64,000 bases of DNA, from the NCBI GenBank assembly GCA_964552015.1, contig CAZKFR010000014.1, positions 1-64,000 on the forward strand. Reading direction: 5' to 3'. A model generated the notes under the pieces. It was not told the origin of the DNA and ran no database searches. It worked only from the letters and a program-made list of their open reading frames with translations. This DNA comes from Rhodocaloribacter sp964552015. Its GTDB lineage: Bacteria > Bacteroidota > Rhodothermia > Rhodothermales > ISCAR-4553. Shown in pieces: positions 9,346 to 17,740 of this stretch. Made by a program: the position numbers and the translations under genes. The first letter of the stretch is position 1. The number at the start of each line of letters is the position of its first letter.

Positions 9346-12288
9346 TCAGGGGGAGGGAATGGGCTCGGGAAAAATCTGGTTGATGAAGAAACCCATGATC
9401 GGGGCGCCATCGCTGCCCTGCCCGGTGAGAACAAAGTCCAGGTCGCCGTCGCCGTTGTAGTCGCCGACGGCCAGGGCGCTGAAGCGCAGGCCGGAGAAGC
9501 TGAATTCCTGGGCGAGCCGCCCCTGCAGGTTGCGGTAGAGCCAGCCAACGCGCCCGGCCAGCGTGGTTCTCAGGCCAGAGAGAAGGACGTCCGTGAGGCC
9601 GTCTCCGTCATAGTCGAGCAGGAAAGCTGATCCGAAAGCCGCCGGCGCCAGGTCCTGGTCGAGGGACGACGGCGTGAAGTGGCCCTGCCCGTCATTGAAG
9701 AAGAGCCGGGTACGTCCCTCGATCAGGTTCGGGCCGAAGGTACCCCCCGTAAGCAGGAGGTCGAGATCACCGTCCCCGTCGATGTCGCCCCAGGTGGTTT
9801 TCCCGAAGGCCAGACCGGGCAGATCGGTGGGCTCTTCGACGAAGGCACCGTCCACGTTGCGGTACAGGCGGGTGATCAAGCGCCCGTTCCCCCTTTCTCC
9901 GAGCAGGGCTACGTCCAGATCGCCGTCTCCGTCGATGTCGGCCCAGGAGGCGTGGCCGAACAGCACCGGTGTTAACCCGGCCTGATGATCCGTAAATCGG
10001 CCGCCGTCGTTCCGGTAAATCCGGCTGATGGGCTCGTACGGGGGTTCCAGGCGCGTGGCACCGGTGACGAGCAGGTCCGGGTCGCCGTCGTTGTCGAAGT
10101 CGCCTATCTCCAGGCTGCCGCTGTGCGTACCGGGAAACGGCGGGTCCGGGTCGAAAAGGAAGGAGCCGTCCCGATTCTCGAAGAACTGTGACACGAGGAC
10201 CGTTTCGCTCGAGATAGGTGCCATGCCGGTCAGGAGCACGTCCAGGTCGCCGTCGCCGTCGTAATCGATCCAGCGGCCCTGGCTGCGCTCGACCGGCAGC
10301 AGGTCGACGTCGATCGGTACGTAGACCTTGAAGGCGAGGGAATCATCGGCGCGATAGATCCGACTGATGGCGCGGGACCCGGTATCGCCCGTGATCAGCA
10401 GGTCCAGGTCGCCATCGGCATCGTAGTCCCCGAAGTCGACCGAGCCGTGCTGGACGCCGGGGATGGGTACGGGCAGTTCGAACGGGCTCACGATGGTGGC
10501 GCCGGCATACCGAAAGGTACTGCGCTGAGAGCTCGCCCGGACGTGGACGCCGTCCGAGGCCGTGACGGTCCAGAAGTAGCGCTGGCCCTGCAGCAGGATG
10601 CGGGTATCCAGGTCGAGACGCGGCATGGTGAGGCCGGTCACCACGGAGTCCAGCCCCGGCCCCTGAAGGAAAAACGTGTACGTTACGGGGGCTCCTTCAG
10701 GATCCGAACTGGGGGCCCAGGTGAACGTAACCGTCTGGGCTTCGAAGGGGATTTTCTCCTCGGCGGTTGGGGTCAACAGCGGGAACGTGAGCGGGGGTTC
10801 GTTGCGGCCCGTGCCCTCCACGAGCGTGATGGTCTGATCGGCGTCGAACGGGCCGAAGCGGTCCACCGTGCCGGTGGGCCAGCGCACGACGATAGAATCG
10901 ACGAGGGTGGCCTCCCCCAGGCCTACGTGGGCCGTGAACCCGTGCGACTGGGAGAGGAAGGCCTCGCCGCCGGCGATCGTCCGGGTGAAGCGTCGTCCGT
11001 TCGCATAGACCTCGACGCGGCTGCCGATGCCCAGGAGGCCGGCCGTCTGCCCGCGCAGGGCGATCTGAAGCCAGTGGTCATGGCCGCCCTCGTTCAGAAA
11101 CACCAGGTTATGGGTGGAGGAGGCCAGGACGAGGTCCACCCATCCGTCGCCGTTCAGGTCGCCGGCCGCCGCGACGATTTCATCGGGGACCTCGGGGAAG
11201 CCGGGGAAGGCCTGGTCGAACACGTCCGTGAAGGTGCCGTCGCCCCGGTTGCGGTAAAGGTGATGGCGCACGGGCGTATTGTCGAAAAAGCGAGCCGGAC
11301 GATTGGTGACGAAGAGGTCGATAGACCCATCGTTGTCGAAATCGGCCGCCACGACGCTATGACCGATCTCGAAGGGGTCTCCTTCTGCGCCGGCCGCCCC
11401 GGTAATGCGGGAGAAGGTGCCGTCTCCATTGTTTCGCAGAAGCAGGTCCAGTCCTTCGACTTCCTCCTGCGGTGGGTCCTGGATCTGGTTGAGGATGAAC
11501 AGGTCCAGGTGACCGTCGTTGTCGTAGTCGAGCCAGAGCGGGGCGCGGGCCGGGCGGGGGTTGGTTCCGATGGTTACGTCGCGAAGGACGCTTGAAAAAC
11601 GGCTGCCCAGCTCGTTGCGAAGGAGGGTGTCGAAGGAGCGGGTGGCATCGTTGCTGCATCCAGCGAGATACAGGTCGGCATCGCCGTCCCCGTCGTAGTC
11701 TCCGGCTGAGATACCGCACGTAGGGATCAGCGTCATGGTCCCGGCGCTCGAAGCCGCGGGCTCGAACCGCTGTCCATCCCGGTTGAAGAACAGCCTGTGT
11801 CGCCCGTCGGCATCTCCGGCGAAGAGGTCGAGCCAGCCGTCGCCGTTCATGTCGAACCACACGCTTCCCGTGCCGTTGGTCGCCGAAAGGCCCGTGGCGG
11901 CGGTGACGGCCTCAAAGAAGCCGTTCTGCCGGTTGCGAAACAGGTTACTGGCGCCTTCGGTCGAGACGACGAACAGGTCGGGGAAGCCGTCGCGGTCGTA
12001 GTCGCCCCAGATGCCTCCGGCCGGCACACCGTGTCGGTCGGCAATGCCGGTTGTCGGGAGCACGTCGACGAACCGACCGTCCGGCTGCTGGAGGTACAAT
12101 TTGCCCGGGTGATACAGGTCGAGGCGGCCGTCCCGGTTGATGTCCAGGATCGAAAGGCTCTGCACGGGAAGGCTTCCGTCCGGCTGCGAATCGAGCAAGT
12201 GGGTTGCTTCCTGAAACCGCTGGGCACGGAGCGGGCAGGTCGCAAGGGCCATGACGAGCATGAGGAAGAGGAGGCGGAAGGTGCTCAT
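9346..12288 (-). CDS. Large exported CRTAC1-like FG-GAP protein with ASPIC/UnbV domain
   Basis: The 980-residue product starts at MSTFRLLFLMLVMALATC, a clear signal peptide; the 65 upstream in-frame codons include a transcription terminator and were rejected. Two sets of FG-GAP/VCBS blades are visible. About residues 40-430 carry DINRDGRLDL, DYDRDGFPDL, DMNGDGWLDL, DYDGDGDADL, DYDNDGHLDL, DFDNDGSIDL and DLNGDGWVDL. An ASPIC/UnbV domain follows (about 435-510, ending GTVDRFGPFDADQTITLVEG), then a fibronectin-like stretch (about 530-620) and a second propeller (about 640-970). No T9SS tail is seen. The role is probably extracellular binding or adhesion, but this is inference. Confidence 0.85.
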   Translation of the reverse strand: MSTFRLLFLMLVMALATCPLRAQRFQEATHLLDSQPDGSLPVQSLSILDINRDGRLDLYHPGKLYLQQPDGRFVDVLPTTGIADRHGVPAGGIWGDYDRDGFPDLFVVSTEGASNLFRNRQNGFFEAVTAATGLSATNGTGSVWFDMNGDGWLDLFAGDADGRHRLFFNRDGQRFEPAASSAGTMTLIPTCGISAGDYDGDGDADLYLAGCSNDATRSFDTLLRNELGSRFSSVLRDVTIGTNPRPARAPLWLDYDNDGHLDLFILNQIQDPPQEEVEGLDLLLRNNGDGTFSRITGAAGAEGDPFEIGHSVVAADFDNDGSIDLFVTNRPARFFDNTPVRHHLYRNRGDGTFTDVFDQAFPGFPEVPDEIVAAAGDLNGDGWVDLVLASSTHNLVFLNEGGHDHWLQIALRGQTAGLLGIGSRVEVYANGRRFTRTIAGGEAFLSQSHGFTAHVGLGEATLVDSIVVRWPTGTVDRFGPFDADQTITLVEGTGRNEPPLTFPLLTPTAEEKIPFEAQTVTFTWAPSSDPEGAPVTYTFFLQGPGLDSVVTGLTMPRLDLDTRILLQGQRYFWTVTASDGVHVRASSQRSTFRYAGATIVSPFELPVPIPGVQHGSVDFGDYDADGDLDLLITGDTGSRAISRIYRADDSLAFKVYVPIDVDLLPVERSQGRWIDYDGDGDLDVLLTGMAPISSETVLVSQFFENRDGSFLFDPDPPFPGTHSGSLEIGDFDNDGDPDLLVTGATRLEPPYEPISRIYRNDGGRFTDHQAGLTPVLFGHASWADIDGDGDLDVALLGERGNGRLITRLYRNVDGAFVEEPTDLPGLAFGKTTWGDIDGDGDLDLLLTGGTFGPNLIEGRTRLFFNDGQGHFTPSSLDQDLAPAAFGSAFLLDYDGDGLTDVLLSGLRTTLAGRVGWLYRNLQGRLAQEFSFSGLRFSALAVGDYNGDGDLDFVLTGQGSDGAPIMGFFINQIFPEPIPSP

Positions 12289-12424
12289 GAGGAAGTAACG
12301 TTGCCGGATAGGCCGGATGCAAGCGGTAGAGCGAGGGAGCATACGAACGGGGAACCGGGCCTCGAACCGGGAGAGGATAACATCGAACGGCGGTGAGATG
12401 AAAGGGGAAAAAAGAGGGAGGCGC

Positions 12425-12464
12425 GGAATGAGAAGAGGCCCTGCCGGACCTACCAGCAGGGCCT
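12425..12464 (-). terminator. Rho-independent terminator after the T9SS-cargo gene
   Basis: A perfect 9-bp stem (AGGCCCTGC / GCAGGGCCT, 12436-12444 and 12456-12464) has an 11-base loop. On the minus strand it is followed by CTTCTCATT, a modest U-rich tail. It lies 27 bp after the stop at 12491. Confidence 0.65.
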
Positions 12465-12490
12465 CCTGTTCACTAGAAAACACGGGGGCG

Positions 12491-14695
12491 CTAACGCATC
12501 TTGATTGTCGGGCGGGCCCAGTTGTTGCCGTTCACGTCGAGGCGCAGCAGGTACACGCCGGCCGGCCAGGCGGCGGTATCCATACGAAGGATGTGGTGGC
12601 CGGGGGCATAGCGCGTCGGGAGGGTGCTGTGGACCCGGCGACCGAGCAGATCGAAGACGGTCAGTCGGACTGTGGCGGGTTCTATCAGCTCGATCTCCAG
12701 AGACGCCGCGTCCCTGAATGGGTTGGGGAAGACCGATCGCACGAAGGATGACGACGGGGTGCCATGGTCTTCTCGCGATACCGGGCTCGGCGGGGGACCG
12801 AACATGAATATGCTGTTGGAGAACTTGAATTCGCCCACCCAGAGCCGTTGTCCATCGAAGCTGAGATACCCCGGAAAGTGCATCCGCCCCGGACCGGTGC
12901 CCGGCATCGTGTCGAGATAGTCTTGCTGGCCGAGGACGATCACGTGGTTCGGATCCCCTACTTGCTCGAGGTGGGGCCAGATCAGGACCTGATTGTTGAC
13001 GGTGTTCGCGACGAAGACCGTGTCGCCAAAAGTGATGGCGTGTTGAGGGAGGTTGAGGGGTACTTGCCCGCTGTTCTGGTGCATCTCGCGTTCATAGATC
13101 GCGATGGGTTTGGCGCTGGCGCTCAGCGTGGCCACGTCATAGAACGCGATGTAAGGCGGCTCGTAGACCGATACCGTCAGGGTGCGGCCGTCGCTGTGCA
13201 GTCGCGCGGAGCCGGGTACGTCGAGGCTGAAGGCCGGGGGGTGGTTCGGGCTGGAGGGGACCTCGTTCCAGACGTACACCTTTCGTGCCTGTGGATCAGC
13301 CAGGTAGAAGTGATGGTCGTCCCGCGCTACACCGGAAAACCAACGTACACCGTTTACTTCGGAATAGATGCGTGAGGGGGCCTGGCCGGAGGTCGGTAGT
13401 TCGTCCCAGATGACGAGTCCGTCGCCTGTCGCCATGAACAGTTGGTGGCCCCAGAGGCTCAGGTCGACCGGGGCGAACTGGAGCGGGATCTGGTAGTCGT
13501 ATTTCTGGCCGTCCTCCTTCGGGAGGGAGGACCATACGTACAGCATGCGGTCGAAGTCCGAGCCCACGAACAGGCTGGTGCCGTTGGACACGGGCAAGGG
13601 GTTGGTGATGAAGCCGTAGGTCTTGAGCGTGTTCTCCTCGAGCGTGCTGCTCCCGATGAAGAAGTCGGGTGGCTGGTTGGCTTGCGTGGGCAGTGTATGG
13701 TATCCGACGATTTTGTTATAGTTGTGGGCGGCTATATACACTCGCTCACCGATGATCTCGACATCCGGCCCGTCGCCGCCTTCGAAGGACCATTCGACCC
13801 GTACGTCCGGAAGATCGTACGGAGCGGTCGGGTATTGATTCCACACCGAGAGGGTTCTTCCCAGCACCACCAGGCGGCCGTCATCGGTGAAGTCGCCCTG
13901 GAACCACGCATAGTTGGAGTCGGTGTCCTGGAGGAAGAATTCGGGCGGTGTGTTGCCGGTTGGAAACGTCGTCCATACGTGGTTGCCCTTCTGGCCGGGA
14001 TAGGCCGGATGGTTGTGCTCGCCGACGAGGAGGAAGTTGCCGTCCGACACGATCCCACGAGGGGTTCCCAGGTAGTCGGGTAACTGGATGACGTAGTCGG
14101 CTTTCTGGTTGGTTTCGGTGGGGAACGTGTTCCAGACGTAGAGGGCTCCCCCGCGTGTGGAAGACGCCACGAGCCGGGTGCCGTCCGTCCACACGCCCCA
14201 GGGCCAGCCAAAAGGACCCATGGCGTGAGGGTCGGGGTTGGCTGCCCAGAAGTCGATGGACAGGTCGGCGGGTTGTCCGTTCTGGGTGGGGAAGGTGTTC
14301 CAGATCAGGAGGCGGTCATTGTTGGTATCGGCCACGATGAGCCGTCCGTCTGGCGTAGCGGCGGCTTCTCCGGGAAAGTTCATCTCGTGCAAACCCGAAC
14401 CGGACTGCCGGGTGTCGAAGTTGGGCTGGCCCAGCACCAGGTCGGGCGGGGTGTTGCCCGTGGGGGCCTGGTGCCAGACGAGCACCCGGTTGTTCCAGCG
14501 GTCGCACACGATCAGGCGTGTCCCATCGCTGGCCAGGCCGGTCGGGTGGTTGAACAGAAGGCCGCCGCCGGTGTCGTTGAGCCCCAGCGACGAAACAACC
14601 AGTGTGGGCACGTCGCCGGTGGTGAAAGGCGTCTGGGCCGTGGCGGACAGGCAAAAAATCCCGGAGAGCAGGAAAAGAAGTCGCAATCGACGCAT
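12491..14695 (-). CDS. T9SS type A sorting-domain protein, repeat (NHL-like) beta-propeller
   Basis: This 734-residue exported protein starts with the signal peptide MRRLRLLFLLSGIFCLSATA. The body is built from repeats of the form fPT..NQ.PD, each followed by a short strand pattern such as GTRLVVASS or GERVYIA, consistent with an NHL/PQQ-like propeller of more than six blades. The last about 80 residues (SVFPNPFRDAASLEIEL, FDLLGRRVHS, AGVYLLRLD) are a type A type IX secretion sorting domain, so the protein should cross the outer membrane and be surface-attached or released. A TATCTTG element lies about 60 bp upstream. The ligand or substrate is unknown. Confidence 0.88.
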   Translation of the reverse strand: MRRLRLLFLLSGIFCLSATAQTPFTTGDVPTLVVSSLGLNDTGGGLLFNHPTGLASDGTRLIVCDRWNNRVLVWHQAPTGNTPPDLVLGQPNFDTRQSGSGLHEMNFPGEAAATPDGRLIVADTNNDRLLIWNTFPTQNGQPADLSIDFWAANPDPHAMGPFGWPWGVWTDGTRLVASSTRGGALYVWNTFPTETNQKADYVIQLPDYLGTPRGIVSDGNFLLVGEHNHPAYPGQKGNHVWTTFPTGNTPPEFFLQDTDSNYAWFQGDFTDDGRLVVLGRTLSVWNQYPTAPYDLPDVRVEWSFEGGDGPDVEIIGERVYIAAHNYNKIVGYHTLPTQANQPPDFFIGSSTLEENTLKTYGFITNPLPVSNGTSLFVGSDFDRMLYVWSSLPKEDGQKYDYQIPLQFAPVDLSLWGHQLFMATGDGLVIWDELPTSGQAPSRIYSEVNGVRWFSGVARDDHHFYLADPQARKVYVWNEVPSSPNHPPAFSLDVPGSARLHSDGRTLTVSVYEPPYIAFYDVATLSASAKPIAIYEREMHQNSGQVPLNLPQHAITFGDTVFVANTVNNQVLIWPHLEQVGDPNHVIVLGQQDYLDTMPGTGPGRMHFPGYLSFDGQRLWVGEFKFSNSIFMFGPPPSPVSREDHGTPSSSFVRSVFPNPFRDAASLEIELIEPATVRLTVFDLLGRRVHSTLPTRYAPGHHILRMDTAAWPAGVYLLRLDVNGNNWARPTIKMR

Positions 14696-14751
14696 GATGC
14701 TGGCCGTTCTGGTGGAAATGAAGCATCGGTAAACTGCTGCATTTCTTCAGC

Positions 14752-14758
14752 CAAGATA
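14752..14758 (-). promoter_or_regulatory. TATCTTG, candidate -7 element of the T9SS-cargo gene
   Basis: On the minus strand TATCTTG (14758-14752) lies 57-63 bp before the start at 14695. It is one of the TAnCTTG occurrences in the window. A -33 element is weak here (TTC about 22 bp upstream). Confidence 0.3.
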
Positions 14759-14830
14759 TGTGCCATATGCGCCGCATTCGGAAGGAGGGGCCGGGATCTG
14801 CGATGAGTCTGCGCGGCGTATAGTGGGGGG

Positions 14831-14875
14831 GATAAAGAAGAGACGCCGGTCACCCTGATGGCGACCGGCGTCTCT
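14831..14875 (-). terminator. Terminator of the initiator tRNA gene
   Basis: A perfect stem of 13 bp (14839-14851 with 14863-14875; core AGACGCCGGTC / GACCGGCGTCT) has an 11-base loop and is followed on the minus strand by the pyrimidine-rich TTCTTTATC. It starts four bases after the CCA end of the tRNA. Confidence 0.8.
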
Positions 14876-14878
14876 GCA

Positions 14879-14954
<76 letters not shown>

Positions 14955-14975
14955 GTGGTTTCGTTGAGGGCAACC

Positions 14976-15004
14976 ATGATAAGGCCGTTTTTGTTCCCTG
15001 TCAA
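14976..15004 (-). promoter_or_regulatory. Promoter of tRNA-fMet
   Basis: On the minus strand TTGACA (15004-14999) and TATCAT (14981-14976) are separated by exactly 17 bp. The predicted start would fall about 15 bp before the mature tRNA 5' end at 14954. This is close to the sigma-70 consensus. Confidence 0.7.
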
Positions 15005-15132
15005 GCGCTTCCTCGAAGGGGGAATGCGAAGAATCGGGGAAGCCAAGGGGCGAGCGACGTCATGTTGATGGCTTTTCTGTTAACTCCGTATTCCTGCACT
15101 GGAAGCCCTTCCGGACACCTGCACTTTGTGGA

Positions 15133-15139
15133 TATCTTG
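15133..15139 (+). promoter_or_regulatory. TATCTTG, candidate -7 element of the serine operon
   Basis: TATCTTG lies 47 bp before the ATG at 15187. It is a member of the TAnCTTG motif set. The -33 position holds only TTCC, so the match is partial. Confidence 0.35.
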
Positions 15140-15186
15140 ACGAACTTTCCGGCTGATTCGAGAAGGATAAACCTGTACATGGATCC

Positions 15187-16407
15187 ATGGCCATTCTGCA
15201 TCCCTTTCGGGCGTTGAGGCCCGTCCCGGAAAAAGCGGCTGAAGTCGCCTGTGTCCCTTATGACGTGATCGACACGGAGGAGGCCCGGAAGCTGGCCGAA
15301 GGCAAGCCGCTCAGCTTCCTCCACGTGATCCGGCCCGAGATCGACCTGCCCGAGGGCACCGACGAACACGACGATGCCGTCTACGAGAAGGGGGCAGAGA
15401 ACCTGTGGAAGTATGCCCGCAGCCCGTATGCACTCCAGGAGGCGGCGCCTTCGGTCTACGTCTATCGCCTCATCATGGACGGGCGGGCGCAGACCGGCAT
15501 CTTCGGCTGCGTGTCCGTGGCCGACTACGACAACGACGTCATCCTCAAGCACGAGAAGACCCGGCCGGACAAAGAGGACGACCGCACCCGCCATATCCTC
15601 ACGCAGCGGGCCCACGCCGAGCCGGTCATGCTCACCTTCCGCGACGACGAGGCCGTGCTGAGGATCCTCGAGGCGACGCAGGCACAAACGCCGCTCTACG
15701 ACCTGACGGCCGACGACGGCGTGCGCCATACCATCTGGAGGGTGGAGGACCCGCAGGCGCTCGTGGCCGCCTTCGAGCGGATCGACCGGCTCTACGTGGC
15801 CGACGGCCACCACCGCTGCAAAGCCGCCAGCCGCGCCGCCGAGACGCTCCGACAGACCGAGCCCAACCCGCCCCCGGAAGCCGAATACTTCCCCGCCGTG
15901 CTCTTCCCGATGGGGCAGATGCACATCATGGCCTATAACCGCATCATCAAAATGCTCCCCGTGGCGCCCGCCGAATTCCTGGCGCAGCTCCGTCAGCGGT
16001 TCGACGTCACCAGCGGGGCCGACCCGGTGCCGGACCAGAAGGGCGTCGTGTCGATCTACCTCGACGGCACCTGGCACCGCCTGGTGCTCCCGCCCACGCA
16101 GCGGGACACCGTCGCCGACCGGCTCGACGTCGGGCGCCTCTCGGAGCACATCCTCGAACCGATGCTCGGCATCACCAACCCGCGCACCGACCCCAACATC
16201 GGGTTCGTCGGCGGCATCCGGGGGACGCAGGAGCTGGAGCGCCTCGTGGACAGCGGCAAGGCCCAGATGGCCGTCTCGATGTACCCGACGAGCATCGAAG
16301 AGCTGGTGGCCGTCTCTGACGCCGGCCTGCTCATGCCGCCGAAATCGACCTGGTTCGAACCCAAGCTCCGCAGCGGCCTGCTCGTCCACCTGTTCGAGGA
16401 TCTCTGA
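15187..16407 (+). CDS. DUF1015 family protein in the serine biosynthesis operon
   Basis: The 406-residue soluble protein is recognised as DUF1015 from its start (HPFRALRPVPEKAAEVACVPYDVI), the charged block KHEKTRPDKEDDRTRH (121-136) and the signature YVADGHHRCKAA (203-214). The last motif looks like the GxxRxxA box of ParB/sulfiredoxin-fold proteins; an archaeal ADP-dependent serine kinase (SerK) belongs to that superfamily. The gene is followed after 62 bp by serA and then serC, while no serB is present. I infer a role in serine or phosphoserine metabolism, possibly the missing phosphatase or a serine kinase, but the exact reaction is not shown by sequence. Confidence 0.85.
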   Translation: MAILHPFRALRPVPEKAAEVACVPYDVIDTEEARKLAEGKPLSFLHVIRPEIDLPEGTDEHDDAVYEKGAENLWKYARSPYALQEAAPSVYVYRLIMDGRAQTGIFGCVSVADYDNDVILKHEKTRPDKEDDRTRHILTQRAHAEPVMLTFRDDEAVLRILEATQAQTPLYDLTADDGVRHTIWRVEDPQALVAAFERIDRLYVADGHHRCKAASRAAETLRQTEPNPPPEAEYFPAVLFPMGQMHIMAYNRIIKMLPVAPAEFLAQLRQRFDVTSGADPVPDQKGVVSIYLDGTWHRLVLPPTQRDTVADRLDVGRLSEHILEPMLGITNPRTDPNIGFVGGIRGTQELERLVDSGKAQMAVSMYPTSIEELVAVSDAGLLMPPKSTWFEPKLRSGLLVHLFEDL

Positions 16408-16469
16408 GCGCGAGCGGGCTACCGCACGAAGCGAAACGGGAGAAGCATCCAGAAAACGAACGTGAACCG

Positions 16470-17672
16470 ATGAAGGTATTACTTGCCGATAAACTCTCGC
16501 CGGCCTGTGTCGATGCCCTCACGGCGGCCGGTCACACGGTGGTGAACGACCCCTCGCTCAAGGGCGAGGCGCTGGTGGAAGCCCTCCGCACCGAGCAGCC
16601 CGAGGTGCTGGTGGTGCGCTCGACGAAGGTGCCGGCCGAAGCCATGGACGCCGATCCGCGCCTGGAGTTGATCGTCCGCGCCGGGGCCGGCTACGACACC
16701 ATCGACGTAGAAGCCGCCTCGGCCCGCGGCATCTTCGTGGCCAACTGCCCGGGCAAGAACGCCGCCGCCGTGGCCGAGCTGACCCTGGGCCTCATCCTGG
16801 CGCTCGACCGGTCCATCCCGGACAACGTCCTCGACGCCCGCAACGGGGTGTGGAACAAGGCGAAGTACGCGAAGGCCGCCGGGGTCAAGGGCCGCACGCT
16901 CGGCGTCATCGGCACGGGCAACATCGGGCAGGAGGTGATCCGCCGCGCCCGCGCCTTCGATATGAACGTGATCGCCTGGAGCCGATCACTCACCGACGAG
17001 AAAGCCGCCGCGCTGGGCGTACGCCGCATGGCCTCGCCTCTGGACGTGGCCCGGGAGGCGGACATCGTCACCCTCCACGTGGCGGCCACGCCCGAGACGA
17101 AGCACCTGGCGGATGCGGCGTTCTTCGAGGCGATGAAGCCCGGCGCCTTCTTCATCAACACCACCCGCAGCTCGGTGGTGGACGAGGAGGCGCTCCGGAA
17201 GGCCCTCGACGAGAAAGGCATCCGTGCCGGTCTCGACGTGATGTCGAACGAGCCGGCGGTGAAGGAGGGGACGTTCAGCCACCCGCTGGCCGGCCACCCG
17301 AACGTGTACATGACTCACCACATCGGCGCCTCGACGGAGCAGGCCCAGGAGGCCATCGCCCAGGAAGCCGTGCGCGTGGTGAACACGTACGCCGAGACAG
17401 GCGAGGTGCCCAACTGCGTCAACATCGCCGACCACTCGCCGGCCACCCACCAGCTCACGGTGCGCCACCTCGACAGGGTGGGGGTGCTGGCCGCCGTGCT
17501 CGACGAGATGCGGAAAGCGGGCTGGAACGTGCAGGAGATGCAGAACCTGGTCTTTGCCGGCGCCCGGGCCGCCTGTGCGTATATTACCTTCGACGGCGAG
17601 CCGAACGAGGCGACCGTCGAGCGTATCGCCGCGCACCCGGACGTGCTGGCCGTCTCGCTCATCGCACTCTGA
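16470..17672 (+). CDS. serA: D-3-phosphoglycerate dehydrogenase
   Basis: SerA oxidises 3-phosphoglycerate to 3-phosphohydroxypyruvate with NAD+, the first step of serine synthesis. The 400-residue protein has the substrate domain (1-100 and about 285-320), the NAD-binding domain with GVIGTGNIGQEV (about 148-159), the catalytic Arg region NTTRSSVVDEEAL, Glu in DVMSNEPAV, and His in MTHHIGASTEQAQ. A C-terminal ACT domain (about 325-400, beginning HQLTVRHLDRVGVLAAVLDE) suggests feedback control by serine. This is the short E. coli-type layout. It lies between DUF1015 and serC, 68 bp before the latter. Confidence 0.95.
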   Translation: MKVLLADKLSPACVDALTAAGHTVVNDPSLKGEALVEALRTEQPEVLVVRSTKVPAEAMDADPRLELIVRAGAGYDTIDVEAASARGIFVANCPGKNAAAVAELTLGLILALDRSIPDNVLDARNGVWNKAKYAKAAGVKGRTLGVIGTGNIGQEVIRRARAFDMNVIAWSRSLTDEKAAALGVRRMASPLDVAREADIVTLHVAATPETKHLADAAFFEAMKPGAFFINTTRSSVVDEEALRKALDEKGIRAGLDVMSNEPAVKEGTFSHPLAGHPNVYMTHHIGASTEQAQEAIAQEAVRVVNTYAETGEVPNCVNIADHSPATHQLTVRHLDRVGVLAAVLDEMRKAGWNVQEMQNLVFAGARAACAYITFDGEPNEATVERIAAHPDVLAVSLIAL

Positions 17673-17740
17673 AGCCGGGGGACCGTCCTCCCGGACGTGT
17701 CCCCGCACGGAAACGAGAAAAAACTACGGAGGACAGGACG

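Noticed and set aside
9325..9360. Terminator between the PAP2 and CRTAC1-like genes
   Set aside because: TCCCTCC / GGAGGGA can pair, but there is no U-rich tail and the stem has an awkward G-rich loop.
16850..17740. Upstream extension of serC inside serA
   Set aside because: The extension is out-of-frame serA with an Arg/Gly-rich sequence; serC has a good ribosome binding site at 17731.
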